From the NCBI GenBank assembly GCA_958346165.1, contig CATVQO010000023.1, positions 1 through 13,871 of the forward strand: a stretch of DNA of 13,871 nt, written 5' to 3'. The DNA is from an uncultured Collinsella sp. GTDB lineage: Bacteria; Actinomycetota; Coriobacteriia; Coriobacteriales; Coriobacteriaceae. Position numbers and translations under genes: made by a program. Positions 1 through 5,920 of this stretch are shown here, piece by piece; position 1 is the stretch's first letter, and each line of letters opens with the position of its first letter. The notes under the pieces were generated by a model. The model saw only the letters and a program-made list of their open reading frames with translations, had not been told where the DNA came from and made no database searches.

Positions 1-557
1 TGGGGCCCGAGATGAAGTCGACGGGCGAGGTCATGGGTATCGCCAAGAGCTATCCTGAGGCATACGCCAAGACGCAGCTGGCGATCGACTACAAGCTGCC
101 CGGCCCGAGTTGCGGCAAGGTGTTCATTAGCGTGTGCGACCGCGACAAGCGCCATATCCTTTCGGTCGCCCGTATCCTGCGCTATCTGGGCTTTGACATC
201 TGCTCTACCGAGGGTACGGCGCGCGTGCTGCGTGGAGGCAACGTGACGTGCGAGATCGTGGAGAAGATTAGCGGCCCGCACGACGGCGAGCGCCCCAACA
301 TCGGCGACCTCATCGCCGATGGCAAGATCGCGGTGATCATCAACACGCCGTACGGTCCGGGCTCGCGCGGCGACGGCTATCTGCTGCGCACCGAGGCAGT
401 GCGACGCGGTGTGACCTGCGTGACCGCGATGTCTGCCGCCAACACGTACGTGAGTGCCATCGAGGCGGTGCGTGAGGACCAGCAGGGTCACGGCAGCGCC
501 AACGACATGGGCATGGACGTCATCGCCCTGCAGGACCTGCCGCAGCACACGGTGTAA
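1..557 (+). CDS. carB: Carbamoyl-phosphate synthase large subunit, C-terminal part (5' end outside the window)
   Basis: This is the end of the large subunit that makes carbamoyl phosphate from glutamine-derived ammonia, bicarbonate and two ATP, feeding pyrimidine and arginine synthesis in the cytoplasm. The reading frame is open from base 3 and begins GPEMKSTGEVMG, the conserved end of the second ATP-grasp synthetase domain. About 35 residues later the MGS-like regulatory domain begins (KVFISVCDRDKRHI), with the typical STEGTA and NTPYGPGSRGDGYLLR segments that bind allosteric effectors in this family. The protein ends normally (QDLPQHTV, stop at 555-557), so only the 5' part is missing because of the window edge. 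The Met at base 12 is an internal codon, not the start. The gene is followed by a hairpin repeat and a strong terminator. The identification is close to certain from the motifs. Confidence 0.96.
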   Translation, partial: GPEMKSTGEVMGIAKSYPEAYAKTQLAIDYKLPGPSCGKVFISVCDRDKRHILSVARILRYLGFDICSTEGTARVLRGGNVTCEIVEKISGPHDGERPNIGDLIADGKIAVIINTPYGPGSRGDGYLLRTEAVRRGVTCVTAMSAANTYVSAIEAVREDQQGHGSANDMGMDVIALQDLPQHTV

Positions 558-569
558 TGTGACCTGGTC

Positions 570-654
570 GGCCGGGGCGGCAGCCGGACACTTTCTCTCG
601 GAAACTGGGCTTCGCGAAGTTTTCCGAGAGAAAGGACCGCCTCCCGCCCCGGCC
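570..654. repeat. Hairpin repeat, copy 1 (44-nt core at 591-634) inside a longer inverted repeat
   Basis: The core has a left arm at 591-606 and a right arm at 618-634 that pair over 16 bp with one bulged A. The 11-nt loop is GGGCTTCGCGA. An outer pair of arms, GGCCGGGGCGG (570-580) and CCGCCCCGGCC (644-654), is a perfect 11-bp inverted repeat around the core. The same core occurs in inverted orientation at 5834-5877, with 40 of 44 bases identical and all four differences compensatory. It lies just after carB. No U-tract follows the stem, so it does not look like a simple terminator. A REP/MITE-like dispersed element is the best description, and its function is unknown. Confidence 0.85.
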
Positions 655-727
655 TACGGTGACTCGGTTGCACCGTGTGCTGCCGAAGGGGCTTTGTGCG
701 ATGACTAGGGCTGAATAGAAAATGAGT

Positions 728-768
728 GTGGGCGCCGTCGTTCGTTTGAACGACGGCGCCCACGTTTT
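728..768. terminator. Strong bidirectional intrinsic terminator between carB and the GntR gene
   Basis: A perfect 16-bp stem (728-743 paired with 748-763) closes a four-base loop, GTTT. It is followed by GTTTT on the plus strand. On the minus strand the stem is followed by ACTCATTTTC. It sits between two convergent genes, carB (+) and the regulator that ends at 773 (-), so it can end transcripts from both sides. Confidence 0.92.
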
Positions 769-772
769 GGAT

Positions 773-1555
773 TTATTGGGCTGTGGCGGTGAAGGTTGTT
801 TTGTCGGCGGCGATGTGCACGTGCAGCTTTGCCTGACCGTCGCAGCTGATGAGCACGCCTACCTCGAACGGGGTTCCCGTCTTGTCGTAGGTCGAACGCA
901 CGATGCGCATCGCCGCCTTACCGGTGTTCTGTCCCAAAAGACGCGCCTCATGCTTGTCGAGGTTGACCGTCTCGTAGACGGCATCGACGCTTGCGGGCAG
1001 GATGCCGGTCTTTTCCGCGATGTAGGCGTAGAGCGAGCCATCCACGTCTTTGCGCGTGAGCTCGGGGCAAAGTGACACGGGGATATAGACGTAGTTGAGC
1101 TCCATGGGTTTGTCGTTGGCGAGACGCAGGCGGCGAATCTCCCAGACGGGTGTCCCTTCGGGCACTTTGAGCCCGGAGGCGATGCCGCGGACGGCCGGTA
1201 TGCTTGAAAAGGCGAGAATCTGCGAGCTCGGAACCCGTCCCGCTTCGCGCATCCGCGCGCTGAAATTCAGGGCCAGGTCGATGCCGGGTGCTGAAGTTTG
1301 GGGCTTGATGAACGTGCCCTGGCCGCGCTTGCGCACCACGCGCCCCTCGATGACGAGATCTTGGAAGCAACGGCGCACGGTCGCGCGCGATAACTCCAGC
1401 CGCTCACAGATTTCGAGCTCGCGTGGCAGCGGCGTCTTGGTGTCGAACGCCTGGCTGGCGATAAGCAGAGCGATTCGATGTTTAAGCTGGACATAGAGCG
1501 GCGTATCACCGCTGCGGTCGAAGGGTTCGGAGGCGAGAAACGAGATCATATCCAT
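773..1555 (-). CDS. GntR-family transcriptional regulator with UTRA effector domain (HutC subfamily)
   Basis: This is a 260-residue DNA-binding regulator, normally a dimeric repressor that lets go of DNA when a sugar, sugar phosphate or similar ligand binds its UTRA domain. The winged helix is at about residues 18-82 (YVQLKHRIALLI, then LPRELEICERLELSRATVRRCF, ending in GQGTFI). The rest, from about residue 100, is a UTRA-type chorismate-lyase-like fold (TPVWEIRRLRLANDKPMELNYVYIP, then the late MRIVRSTYDKTGTPFEVG). The start at 1555 is chosen because GGAGGT at 1561-1566 lies five bases upstream; a start at 1588 would place the Shine-Dalgarno sequence inside the gene. It is divergent from the PTS operon across 308 bp, the classic layout of a local repressor, so control of that operon is inferred. 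Its ligand cannot be read from the sequence; the imported sugar phosphate is a guess. Confidence 0.93.
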   Translation of the reverse strand: MDMISFLASEPFDRSGDTPLYVQLKHRIALLIASQAFDTKTPLPRELEICERLELSRATVRRCFQDLVIEGRVVRKRGQGTFIKPQTSAPGIDLALNFSARMREAGRVPSSQILAFSSIPAVRGIASGLKVPEGTPVWEIRRLRLANDKPMELNYVYIPVSLCPELTRKDVDGSLYAYIAEKTGILPASVDAVYETVNLDKHEARLLGQNTGKAAMRIVRSTYDKTGTPFEVGVLISCDGQAKLHVHIAADKTTFTATAQ

Positions 1556-1560
1556 GGGGT

Positions 1561-1566
1561 ACCTCC
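1561..1566 (-). promoter_or_regulatory. Ribosome binding site that fixes the start of the GntR gene
   Basis: GGAGGT on the minus strand lies five bases before the ATG at 1555. It is 11 bases from the next Met codon (1549) and downstream of the longer frame's Met at 1588, so 1555 is the best start. Confidence 0.8.
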
Positions 1567-1728
1567 ATGTCGTGGGCGTACGTGACATGGTCTGACACTG
1601 CGGGGCAAACCGGAGATGCCAGGCCCGATTCTTGCTGGTATGTATGGTGCATAAGGAACATAAAACATTTATCAGGCAATCTACCTGCTATTTTAAAAAT
1701 AATTAGAAGGAAAAATAATTTAGGCACA

Positions 1729-1779
1729 AAAATAGTTGCTACCGTTAACCGATGAATAGTTACCGTTCGCAACTATTTT
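1729..1779. promoter_or_regulatory. Probable operator: 11-bp inverted repeat with internal direct repeats
   Basis: AAAATAGTTGC (1729-1739) and GCAACTATTTT (1769-1779) are perfect reverse complements separated by 29 bp. A further AATAGTT lies between them at 1755-1761. TACCGTT occurs at 1740-1746 and again at 1761-1767, a 21-bp step, which is two helical turns, and TACCGAA follows at 1784-1790. This is a plausible binding array for the adjacent GntR/UTRA protein. The assignment to that protein is inferred from position. Confidence 0.55.
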
Positions 1780-1863
1780 CTTGTACCGAACATGCCCCGG
1801 CGCAACAATAATCTCAGCAAAAAGCAAAGCCGTGCGACACACGGCAGGTCGAGAGGAGACCGC

Positions 1864-2298
1864 ATGCGGTATCTGGTAATGGTCAGTCACGGAACGCTCG
1901 CTCCCGGACTGCACAGTGTCCTCAAGATGCTCGGCAATGACGCCCCGAACATCTTGTCGACGAGTCTCGTGGACGGCATGGGCGCTGACGAGTATGTCGA
2001 GAACGTCAAGGCGATGCTCGCTCCCGTTACCGCCGATGACGAGGTTGTCCTGCTTGGTGACATCCTGGGCGGATCGCCGCTCACCAATGCCATGAACACG
2101 CTGGCCGAGAAGGGTTTGCTCGCCCACACCATTGCCTTCGGCGGTATGAATCTGCCCATGGCTATGACCGCCATGATGGGGCTTGCCACCATGGACCTGG
2201 ATTCCCTCAAGCAGATGATGCTGCAGGAGGGCAAGAACGGTATGTCCGAGCTCGTTGTCCCGACCGATGACGCCGACGACGAGGACGACGACATCTAG
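1864..2298 (+). CDS. PTS mannose-family EIIA component
   Basis: This 144-residue cytoplasmic protein accepts phosphate from HPr and passes it to EIIB. The fold signature is seen in MRYLVMVSHGTLAPG, where His9 is the expected phosphorylated residue, and in the core segments VVLLGDILGGSPLTNA and IAFGGMNLPMAMTA, typical of the mannose-family EIIA domain. It is a free-standing IIA and is not fused to IIB as in E. coli ManX. The start at 1864 is chosen because AGGAG (1854-1858) is five bases upstream; an in-frame ATG at 1792 has no such site and would add 24 unrelated residues. The C-terminus is a strongly acidic tail ending TDDADDEDDDI, not part of the usual fold and echoed in the IIC protein. 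It is the first gene of a IIA-IIB-IIC-IID operon. The substrate is not readable from sequence. Confidence 0.94.
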   Translation: MRYLVMVSHGTLAPGLHSVLKMLGNDAPNILSTSLVDGMGADEYVENVKAMLAPVTADDEVVLLGDILGGSPLTNAMNTLAEKGLLAHTIAFGGMNLPMAMTAMMGLATMDLDSLKQMMLQEGKNGMSELVVPTDDADDEDDDI

Positions 2299-2330
2299 GC
2301 AGCGCATCCGCCCAAATTTTCGTGATGGAG

Positions 2331-2355
2331 CGGGGGTTAAGAGGAAAGACCCCCG
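2331..2355 (+). other. Intercistronic hairpin before the IIB gene
   Basis: CGGGGGT (2331-2337) pairs with ACCCCCG (2349-2355) around an 11-base loop in the IIA-IIB gap. No U-tract follows. Instead ATAAAGAAAGGGAG leads directly into the IIB start, so this is more likely an mRNA processing or stability element than a terminator. Confidence 0.6.
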
Positions 2356-2377
2356 GTGATAAAGAAAGGGAGAACGC

Positions 2378-2866
2378 ATGATTTCGTTCATCCGTATTGA
2401 TGACCGTATGATCCATGGACAGACCGTTACCCGTTGGGCCCTCGAGTATCCCTGCGACGGTCTTATCGCCGTCAACGACGCTGCAGCGTCCAACCCCGTG
2501 CTCAAGGAGGCCTACAAGAGTGCCTCGGGCAAGAAGACGTTCGTGTGGACCAAGGAGCACTTCAAGGAGGTCTCCGAGAAGGTTCTCAAGTCCGACACCA
2601 AGTACTTCCTGATCACCAAGAACCCGCTCGACATGAAGGAACTTCTCGTCGATTTTGGCTTTAAGCCCGGCATGGACCGCATCATCGTCGGTCCCTGCAA
2701 CGATCGTCCCGGCACCACCAAGCTTGGCAACAACCAGTCGATCACGCAGGAAGAGGCCCAGGCGCTCGAGGATCTCACCAACGCCGGTTACACGGTCGAG
2801 TTCGCCCTTATCAAGGAGAAGTCCATCGGTGAGTGGCCCAAGTTCCGCGGTCAGTTTGGCTTCTAG
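2378..2866 (+). CDS. PTS mannose-family EIIB component
   Basis: This 162-residue cytoplasmic phosphotransferase takes phosphate from EIIA and gives it to the sugar as the sugar passes through IIC/IID. The family signature is at the very start: FIRIDDRMIHGQTVTRWA, with His13 as the expected phosphorylated residue. Further family features are LIAVNDAAASNPVLKEAY and the closing GPCNDRPGTTKLGNNQSIT region. Length is normal for a single IIB domain. GGGAG at 2368-2372 is five bases before the ATG. The gene lies 79 bp after IIA and 72 bp before IIC; both gaps hold a hairpin and nearly the same purine-rich leader. The specificity within the mannose/fructose/sorbose/hexosamine group cannot be decided from this sequence. 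Confidence 0.95.
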   Translation: MISFIRIDDRMIHGQTVTRWALEYPCDGLIAVNDAAASNPVLKEAYKSASGKKTFVWTKEHFKEVSEKVLKSDTKYFLITKNPLDMKELLVDFGFKPGMDRIIVGPCNDRPGTTKLGNNQSITQEEAQALEDLTNAGYTVEFALIKEKSIGEWPKFRGQFGF

Positions 2867-2894
2867 TTAGGTGCCAGCCGCATTTTGGTATCTA

Positions 2895-2916
2895 CAGCCC
2901 TTGGTGAAAGGGGCTG
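2895..2916 (+). other. Intercistronic hairpin before the IIC gene
   Basis: CAGCCC (2895-2900) pairs with GGGCTG (2911-2916) in the IIB-IIC gap. It is followed by GAATAAAGAAAGGGGAAAGC and the ATG, closely matching the leader after the hairpin upstream of IIB. No U-tract is present. Confidence 0.55.
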
Positions 2917-2938
2917 AGGAATAAAGAAAGGGGAAAGC

Positions 2939-3796
2939 ATGGCAATCAATGCATTCCAAGCCGCGCTGTTCGGCCTGTTCGCCTGCCTGGCATCACTGCC
3001 TGGCATGGGCGGCACGACGATCGGCAACTACACTCTGGGTCGTCCTCTGGTCGCCGGCCTCATCGTCGGCATCATCATGGGCGATATGCAGACGGGTATC
3101 CTCGTCGGCGCTGCCATCCAGGTTGTCTACATCGCTCTCGTGACCCCCGGCGGAACCGTCTCCGCCGACGTCCGCGCCGTGTCCTATATCGGCATCCCGC
3201 TGGCGATCCTCGCCATCAAGAACTCGGGCATCGATCCCGCCTCCGCTGAGGCTGCCGGCATGGCCGCATCCCTCGGTGCCGCCGTCGGCACGCTCGGCAC
3301 TGTGCTCTTCTATGGCACCGCCACCATCAACCTGGTGTGGCAGGGCATGGGCTGGAAGTGGCTCGAGAAGGGCGATCTCCACAAGCTCTACCTGGTCAAC
3401 AACGTTCTGCCTTGGATCGGTCACATCGTCTGCTCGTTCCTCCCGACGTTCATCATCACCATGGGCGGCACCGCCATGGTCGACCTCATGAAGACCTACA
3501 TGCCCATGGACGGCATCGCGATGAAGACGCTGTTTACCGTCGGCTCGCTGCTGCCTACCGTCGGTATCGCCATCCTGCTCAAGCAGGTCATCTCTAAGCC
3601 CACGGACTTCCTGACGTTCTTCTTCGGCTTCACCCTGTCCGCTGTTATGGGCTGCAACCTGATCGCCGCTGCCGGCATCGGCTGCTTCTTCGCCCTGATC
3701 AACTATGAGATCGCTTCGCTCAAGATCGACCTCGCAAACGCTCCCAAGGCAGCTATCGCCTCGGGCTCAGATGATGAGGAAGAGGAGGACATCTAA
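2939..3796 (+). CDS. PTS mannose-family EIIC membrane component
   Basis: This 285-residue integral membrane protein forms the sugar channel with IID. It opens with a hydrophobic helix (FQAALFGLFACLASLPG) and the family segment GRPLVAGLIVGIIMGDMQTGILVGAAIQ, then VTPGGTVSADVRAVSYIGIPLAI, all typical of the EIIC sorbose/mannose family, followed by several more membrane segments. The start has a strong AAGGGGA site a few bases upstream. The last ten residues are an acidic tail (GSDDEEEEDI). The GAG-GAG-GAC codons of that tail also supply the Shine-Dalgarno sequence for the next gene. The stop codon overlaps the IID start by one base (TAATG), which suggests translational coupling and equal production of the two membrane subunits. 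Confidence 0.95.
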   Translation: MAINAFQAALFGLFACLASLPGMGGTTIGNYTLGRPLVAGLIVGIIMGDMQTGILVGAAIQVVYIALVTPGGTVSADVRAVSYIGIPLAILAIKNSGIDPASAEAAGMAASLGAAVGTLGTVLFYGTATINLVWQGMGWKWLEKGDLHKLYLVNNVLPWIGHIVCSFLPTFIITMGGTAMVDLMKTYMPMDGIAMKTLFTVGSLLPTVGIAILLKQVISKPTDFLTFFFGFTLSAVMGCNLIAAAGIGCFFALINYEIASLKIDLANAPKAAIASGSDDEEEEDI

Positions 3797-4623
3797 TGGC
3801 AGAGAAGAAAAAGCTCTCTAAGAAAACGCTTGCCAAGTCGTTCCGTAACTGGTCCTATGGCAACCTGACCTGCTTCTCGCAGGAGCACATGCAGACCTTC
3901 GGTTACCTGTGCGCCATGCTTCCGATTGTCGAGGAGCTCTACGACACGCCCGAGGAGCAGAAGCAGGCCCTCCAGACCTACTCCGCGTTCTTCAACACCG
4001 AGCCGCAGATCGGCACCATGATTGTCGGCGTCACCGCCGGCCTCGAGGAGGCTCGCGCAAACGGCGAGGCCATCGACGACGACGCCATCAACGGCATCCG
4101 CGCCGGCCTCATGGGCCCGCTCGCCGGCCTTGGCGACTCGCTGATCGTCGGTACCCTGATCCCGATCCTGCTCGGTATTGCCCTCGGTCTCTCGACCGGC
4201 GGCTCCCCGCTCGGCGCCATCTTCTATATTGTCGTGTGGAACCTGCTCATGTTCCTTGGCATGCGCTTTGCCTACAACCAGGGCTATGAGCTCGGCGGCA
4301 AGGCGGTCGAGGCCCTCGTCGGCCCCAAGGCCAAGGCTCTGCGTGATTCCATCGTGATGGTCGGTACCATGGTCATCGGTGCAGTCGGTGCTACCTGGGT
4401 CTCCATCACCTGCAGCCCCAACCTGGTGCTGCCCGGTGGCGGTAAGTTCCAGGACACGCTCGATGGCATCTATCCGCACCTGCTGCCGATGATCTTCATC
4501 ATCTTCTGCTGGTACATGATGACCAAGAAGAAGGTCAACCCCATCGTTATGATGCTGATCCTCGTTGTGATCGCATTTGTGGGCGTTCTCATTGGCTTCT
4601 TCGACCCGGCACTGAGCTACTAG
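3796..4623 (+). CDS. PTS mannose-family EIID membrane component
   Basis: This 275-residue membrane partner of IIC is found only in mannose-family permeases. It begins with a basic segment (AEKKKLSKKTLAKSF), then the family signature SYGNLTCFSQEHMQTFGYLCAMLP, an EIGT-like stretch (FNTEPQIGTMIVG) and GIRAGLMGPLAGLGDSLIVGT, the most diagnostic IID motif. Hydrophobic helices follow, with one near the C-terminus (IVMMLILVVIAFVGVLIGFF). Length is normal. Its ATG overlaps the IIC stop. It is the last gene of the operon; a terminator starts 22 bp later. No sugar isomerase, aldolase, deacetylase or kinase gene is in the operon, so the sugar it carries must be processed by enzymes encoded elsewhere. 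Confidence 0.95.
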   Translation: MAEKKKLSKKTLAKSFRNWSYGNLTCFSQEHMQTFGYLCAMLPIVEELYDTPEEQKQALQTYSAFFNTEPQIGTMIVGVTAGLEEARANGEAIDDDAINGIRAGLMGPLAGLGDSLIVGTLIPILLGIALGLSTGGSPLGAIFYIVVWNLLMFLGMRFAYNQGYELGGKAVEALVGPKAKALRDSIVMVGTMVIGAVGATWVSITCSPNLVLPGGGKFQDTLDGIYPHLLPMIFIIFCWYMMTKKKVNPIVMMLILVVIAFVGVLIGFFDPALSY

Positions 4624-4645
4624 TCATCATCCCCTGGCCCCCTGT

Positions 4646-4684
4646 AAGGCCGTGCGGCCTCAACCGCACGGCCTTCTGATTTTG
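4646..4684 (+). terminator. Intrinsic terminator of the PTS operon
   Basis: A perfect 12-bp stem, AAGGCCGTGCGG (4646-4657) with CCGCACGGCCTT (4664-4675), closes a six-base loop and is followed by CTGATTTTG. It lies directly after the IID stop. Confidence 0.88.
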
Positions 4685-4690
4685 CGCCGC

Positions 4691-4757
4691 CCTTCAAGGG
4701 CAATATGGCCAGCGACCTCCATCGCCTACACGACACCCGCTATATTGCTCTTGAAAG
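4691..4757. repeat. Imperfect 16-bp inverted repeat upstream of the small membrane protein gene
   Basis: CCTTCAAGGGCAATAT (4691-4706) and the reverse complement of 4742-4757 (CTTTCAAGAGCAATAT) agree at 14 of 16 positions, with a 35-bp centre. The right arm overlaps a TATATT element at 4741-4746 that could be a -10 box, so the repeat may be an operator or a structured element in the promoter of the gene at 4819. Confidence 0.5.
4741..4746 (+). promoter_or_regulatory. Possible -10 element for the small membrane protein gene
   Basis: GCTATATT matches the -10 consensus at five of six positions and lies 72 bp before the start codon at 4819. No convincing -35 box is seen. A very similar GCTATACT occurs upstream of purE. 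Confidence 0.3.
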
Positions 4758-4818
4758 ATGACGTATTCGACAAACGATGCACTTGCGCATGATGCACACT
4801 TTGCACGAGGAGGACCAT

Positions 4819-5145
4819 ATGCACGAGAAACATGGACACGACCTTTCGCGCGACGACTTGATTCGCGAGGCAAAGATGCAGACCGATGCTATTCAGCGGC
4901 TCAATGTTTGGCTGCGCCTGGGCTATTCGCTCGTGGCGATTGGCTTTTTGATGGGGATGTGGGGTATGCAGGGCGGCCCCGGCTGGGGTGTCCCCGTGGG
5001 CATCGTGTGCCTGGTGGTGGGCACTCCGCTTTCGATCGTGCTTAAGGTCGGCACGACCAACGCCAAAAAGAATGTCGAGCGCATGCTCGAGGCCGCTGGT
5101 GTCGACGTTGAGGAGCTTATGCGACGCAAGAAGGACGAGCAATAG
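4819..5145 (+). CDS. Small two-helix membrane protein of unknown function
   Basis: I do not recognise this 108-residue protein. It has a charged N-terminal segment rich in His, Asp and Lys (MHEKHGHDLSRDDLIREAKM). Two hydrophobic segments follow at about residues 31-50 and 56-76, separated by a Gly/Pro-rich turn (QGGPGWG). It ends in a charged, probably helical C-terminal tail (NAKKNVERMLEAAGVDVEEL, then RRKKDEQ). Both ends would lie on the same side of the membrane, probably the cytoplasm given the positive charge. The start at 4819 is chosen because GAGGAGG (4808-4814) lies four to five bases upstream; an in-frame ATG at 4777 lacks a comparable site. It stands alone after the PTS terminator and 68 bp before a MarR-type gene in the same direction, so the two might be cotranscribed. 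No function is proposed. Confidence 0.82.
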   Translation: MHEKHGHDLSRDDLIREAKMQTDAIQRLNVWLRLGYSLVAIGFLMGMWGMQGGPGWGVPVGIVCLVVGTPLSIVLKVGTTNAKKNVERMLEAAGVDVEELMRRKKDEQ

Positions 5146-5213
5146 ACTTCCGCGTTGGGGTATCATAAATAATTGTTGCGAATGTTAACTAATGTACGGC
5201 AAATGACGGTTTT

Positions 5214-5690
5214 ATGGCCCTTCTAGAGTTGCAAAGGACAATATCCCCAGTGGATTACGATGACGTCGCTCGAAAACTGATTGTGTACTCACGTTCCCTT
5301 GCCAAGGGATCCTTGAGTGCTGCCGGCGGCGCCAGTGTGGGCGAGGCACCGGTTTTACAGTATCTATCGGGTATTGACGGTGATGTCATTCCCTCCGAGA
5401 TTGCCAAGAAGCTGAAATTCTCCCGTGCGCGCATGTCGCATATCTTGGATTCACTCGAGAGTAAGGGTTACGTTCAGCGCAGGACTGATCCAAACGATCG
5501 TCGGCGTGTGCTGGTGAGCATTACCGAGGAAGGCCGTGATTTCGCGGCGAAAAAAAATGCCGAGAGTGTGGCATCGCTCTCGAAACAACTCTCAGCGCTC
5601 GGCGAGCACGATGCCCAGGAGCTCGTGCGCATCCTGAATAAAGCTTACAGCCTTACCTATGATGCCGACGACTACCTGGACAATCTATAA
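5214..5690 (+). CDS. MarR-family transcriptional regulator
   Basis: This is a winged-helix DNA-binding protein of up to 158 residues. The DNA-binding part is clear: a helix-turn-helix at about residues 61-87 (PSEIAKKLKFSRARMSHILDSLESKGYV) followed by the wing QRRTDPNDRRRVLVSITEEG, the classic MarR signature with the D-x-R-R-R turn. N- and C-terminal helices would form the dimer interface. The start is uncertain. The ATG at 5214 has no clear Shine-Dalgarno site. A GTG at 5250 (Val13) has AAAGGA about 11 bases upstream and would give 146 residues, a common family size. MarR proteins usually repress their own or neighbouring genes in response to a small molecule. Candidate palindromic sites lie downstream at 5921-5964, ahead of the GH31 gene, but the link is only positional. 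The ligand is unknown. Confidence 0.9.
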   Translation: MALLELQRTISPVDYDDVARKLIVYSRSLAKGSLSAAGGASVGEAPVLQYLSGIDGDVIPSEIAKKLKFSRARMSHILDSLESKGYVQRRTDPNDRRRVLVSITEEGRDFAAKKNAESVASLSKQLSALGEHDAQELVRILNKAYSLTYDADDYLDNL

Positions 5691-5709
5691 GGATAAAGAC
5701 AGACATTTA

Positions 5710-5729
5710 GGTGCATCTTGAAATGCACC
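5710..5729 (+). terminator. Weak hairpin after the MarR gene
   Basis: GGTGCAT (5710-5716) and ATGCACC (5723-5729) pair perfectly around a six-base loop 20 bp after the MarR stop codon. There is no U-tract, so terminator activity is doubtful. Confidence 0.3.
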
Positions 5730-5832
5730 CGGGACAGTTGTGCCCATCAGCCACCGTCAACATCTCATTCCAAACCAAATCAGCCAACGTACGTCATGGC
5801 AATCCCCGGTAGGTTGCAGGATGGCGGCTGAG

Positions 5833-5878
5833 CCTTTCCCTCGGGAAACTTCGCGAAGCCCAGTTCCCGAGGGAAAGG
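5833..5878. repeat. Hairpin repeat, copy 2 (44-nt core at 5834-5877)
   Basis: The left arm (5834-5850) pairs with the right arm (5862-5877) over 16 bp with one bulged A, around the loop TCGCGAAGCCC. This loop is the exact reverse complement of the loop of copy 1 at 607-617. Both copies keep the bulge at the same place. Four of 44 bases differ, and these form two T-A to C-G type pair exchanges. Unlike copy 1 it has no GC-rich outer arms. Confidence 0.85.
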
Positions 5879-5920
5879 TATGGTCTGTGTAATACCAGAC
5901 AAACAGTACATTTTTGCTAG

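Larger units (their letters stand above)
1556..1863. promoter_or_regulatory. Divergent control region between the GntR gene and the PTS operon
   Basis: This 308-bp stretch has no convincing gene. Its middle (about 1650-1780) is clearly AT-rich compared with the flanking genes, as expected for two divergent promoters. On the minus strand TTGTGC (1722-1727) and CTAATT form a possible -35/-10 pair with a 17-bp spacer. On the plus strand TTGTAC (1781-1786) and AACAAT (1804-1809) also have a 17-bp spacer. Both pairs are weak matches. An 11-bp inverted repeat lies just upstream of the plus-strand candidate. A small hairpin (CCGTG at 1830-1834 with CACGG at 1840-1844) precedes the IIA ribosome binding site. 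Confidence 0.55.

Noticed and set aside
570..654. Hairpin repeat read as the carB terminator
   Set aside because: No U-tract follows the stem, the second copy lies in inverted orientation in an unrelated context, and a much better terminator lies at 728-768.
1792..1863. Upstream ATG start for EIIA
   Set aside because: It would add 24 residues (PRRNNNLSKKQSR type) absent from the EIIA fold. The ATG at 1864 has a good AGGAG site and begins the fold directly.
1720..2505. 261-codon minus-strand frame across the IIA gene and the start of IIB
   Set aside because: It overlaps two well-identified PTS genes and the divergent promoter region, and its translation shows no family features.
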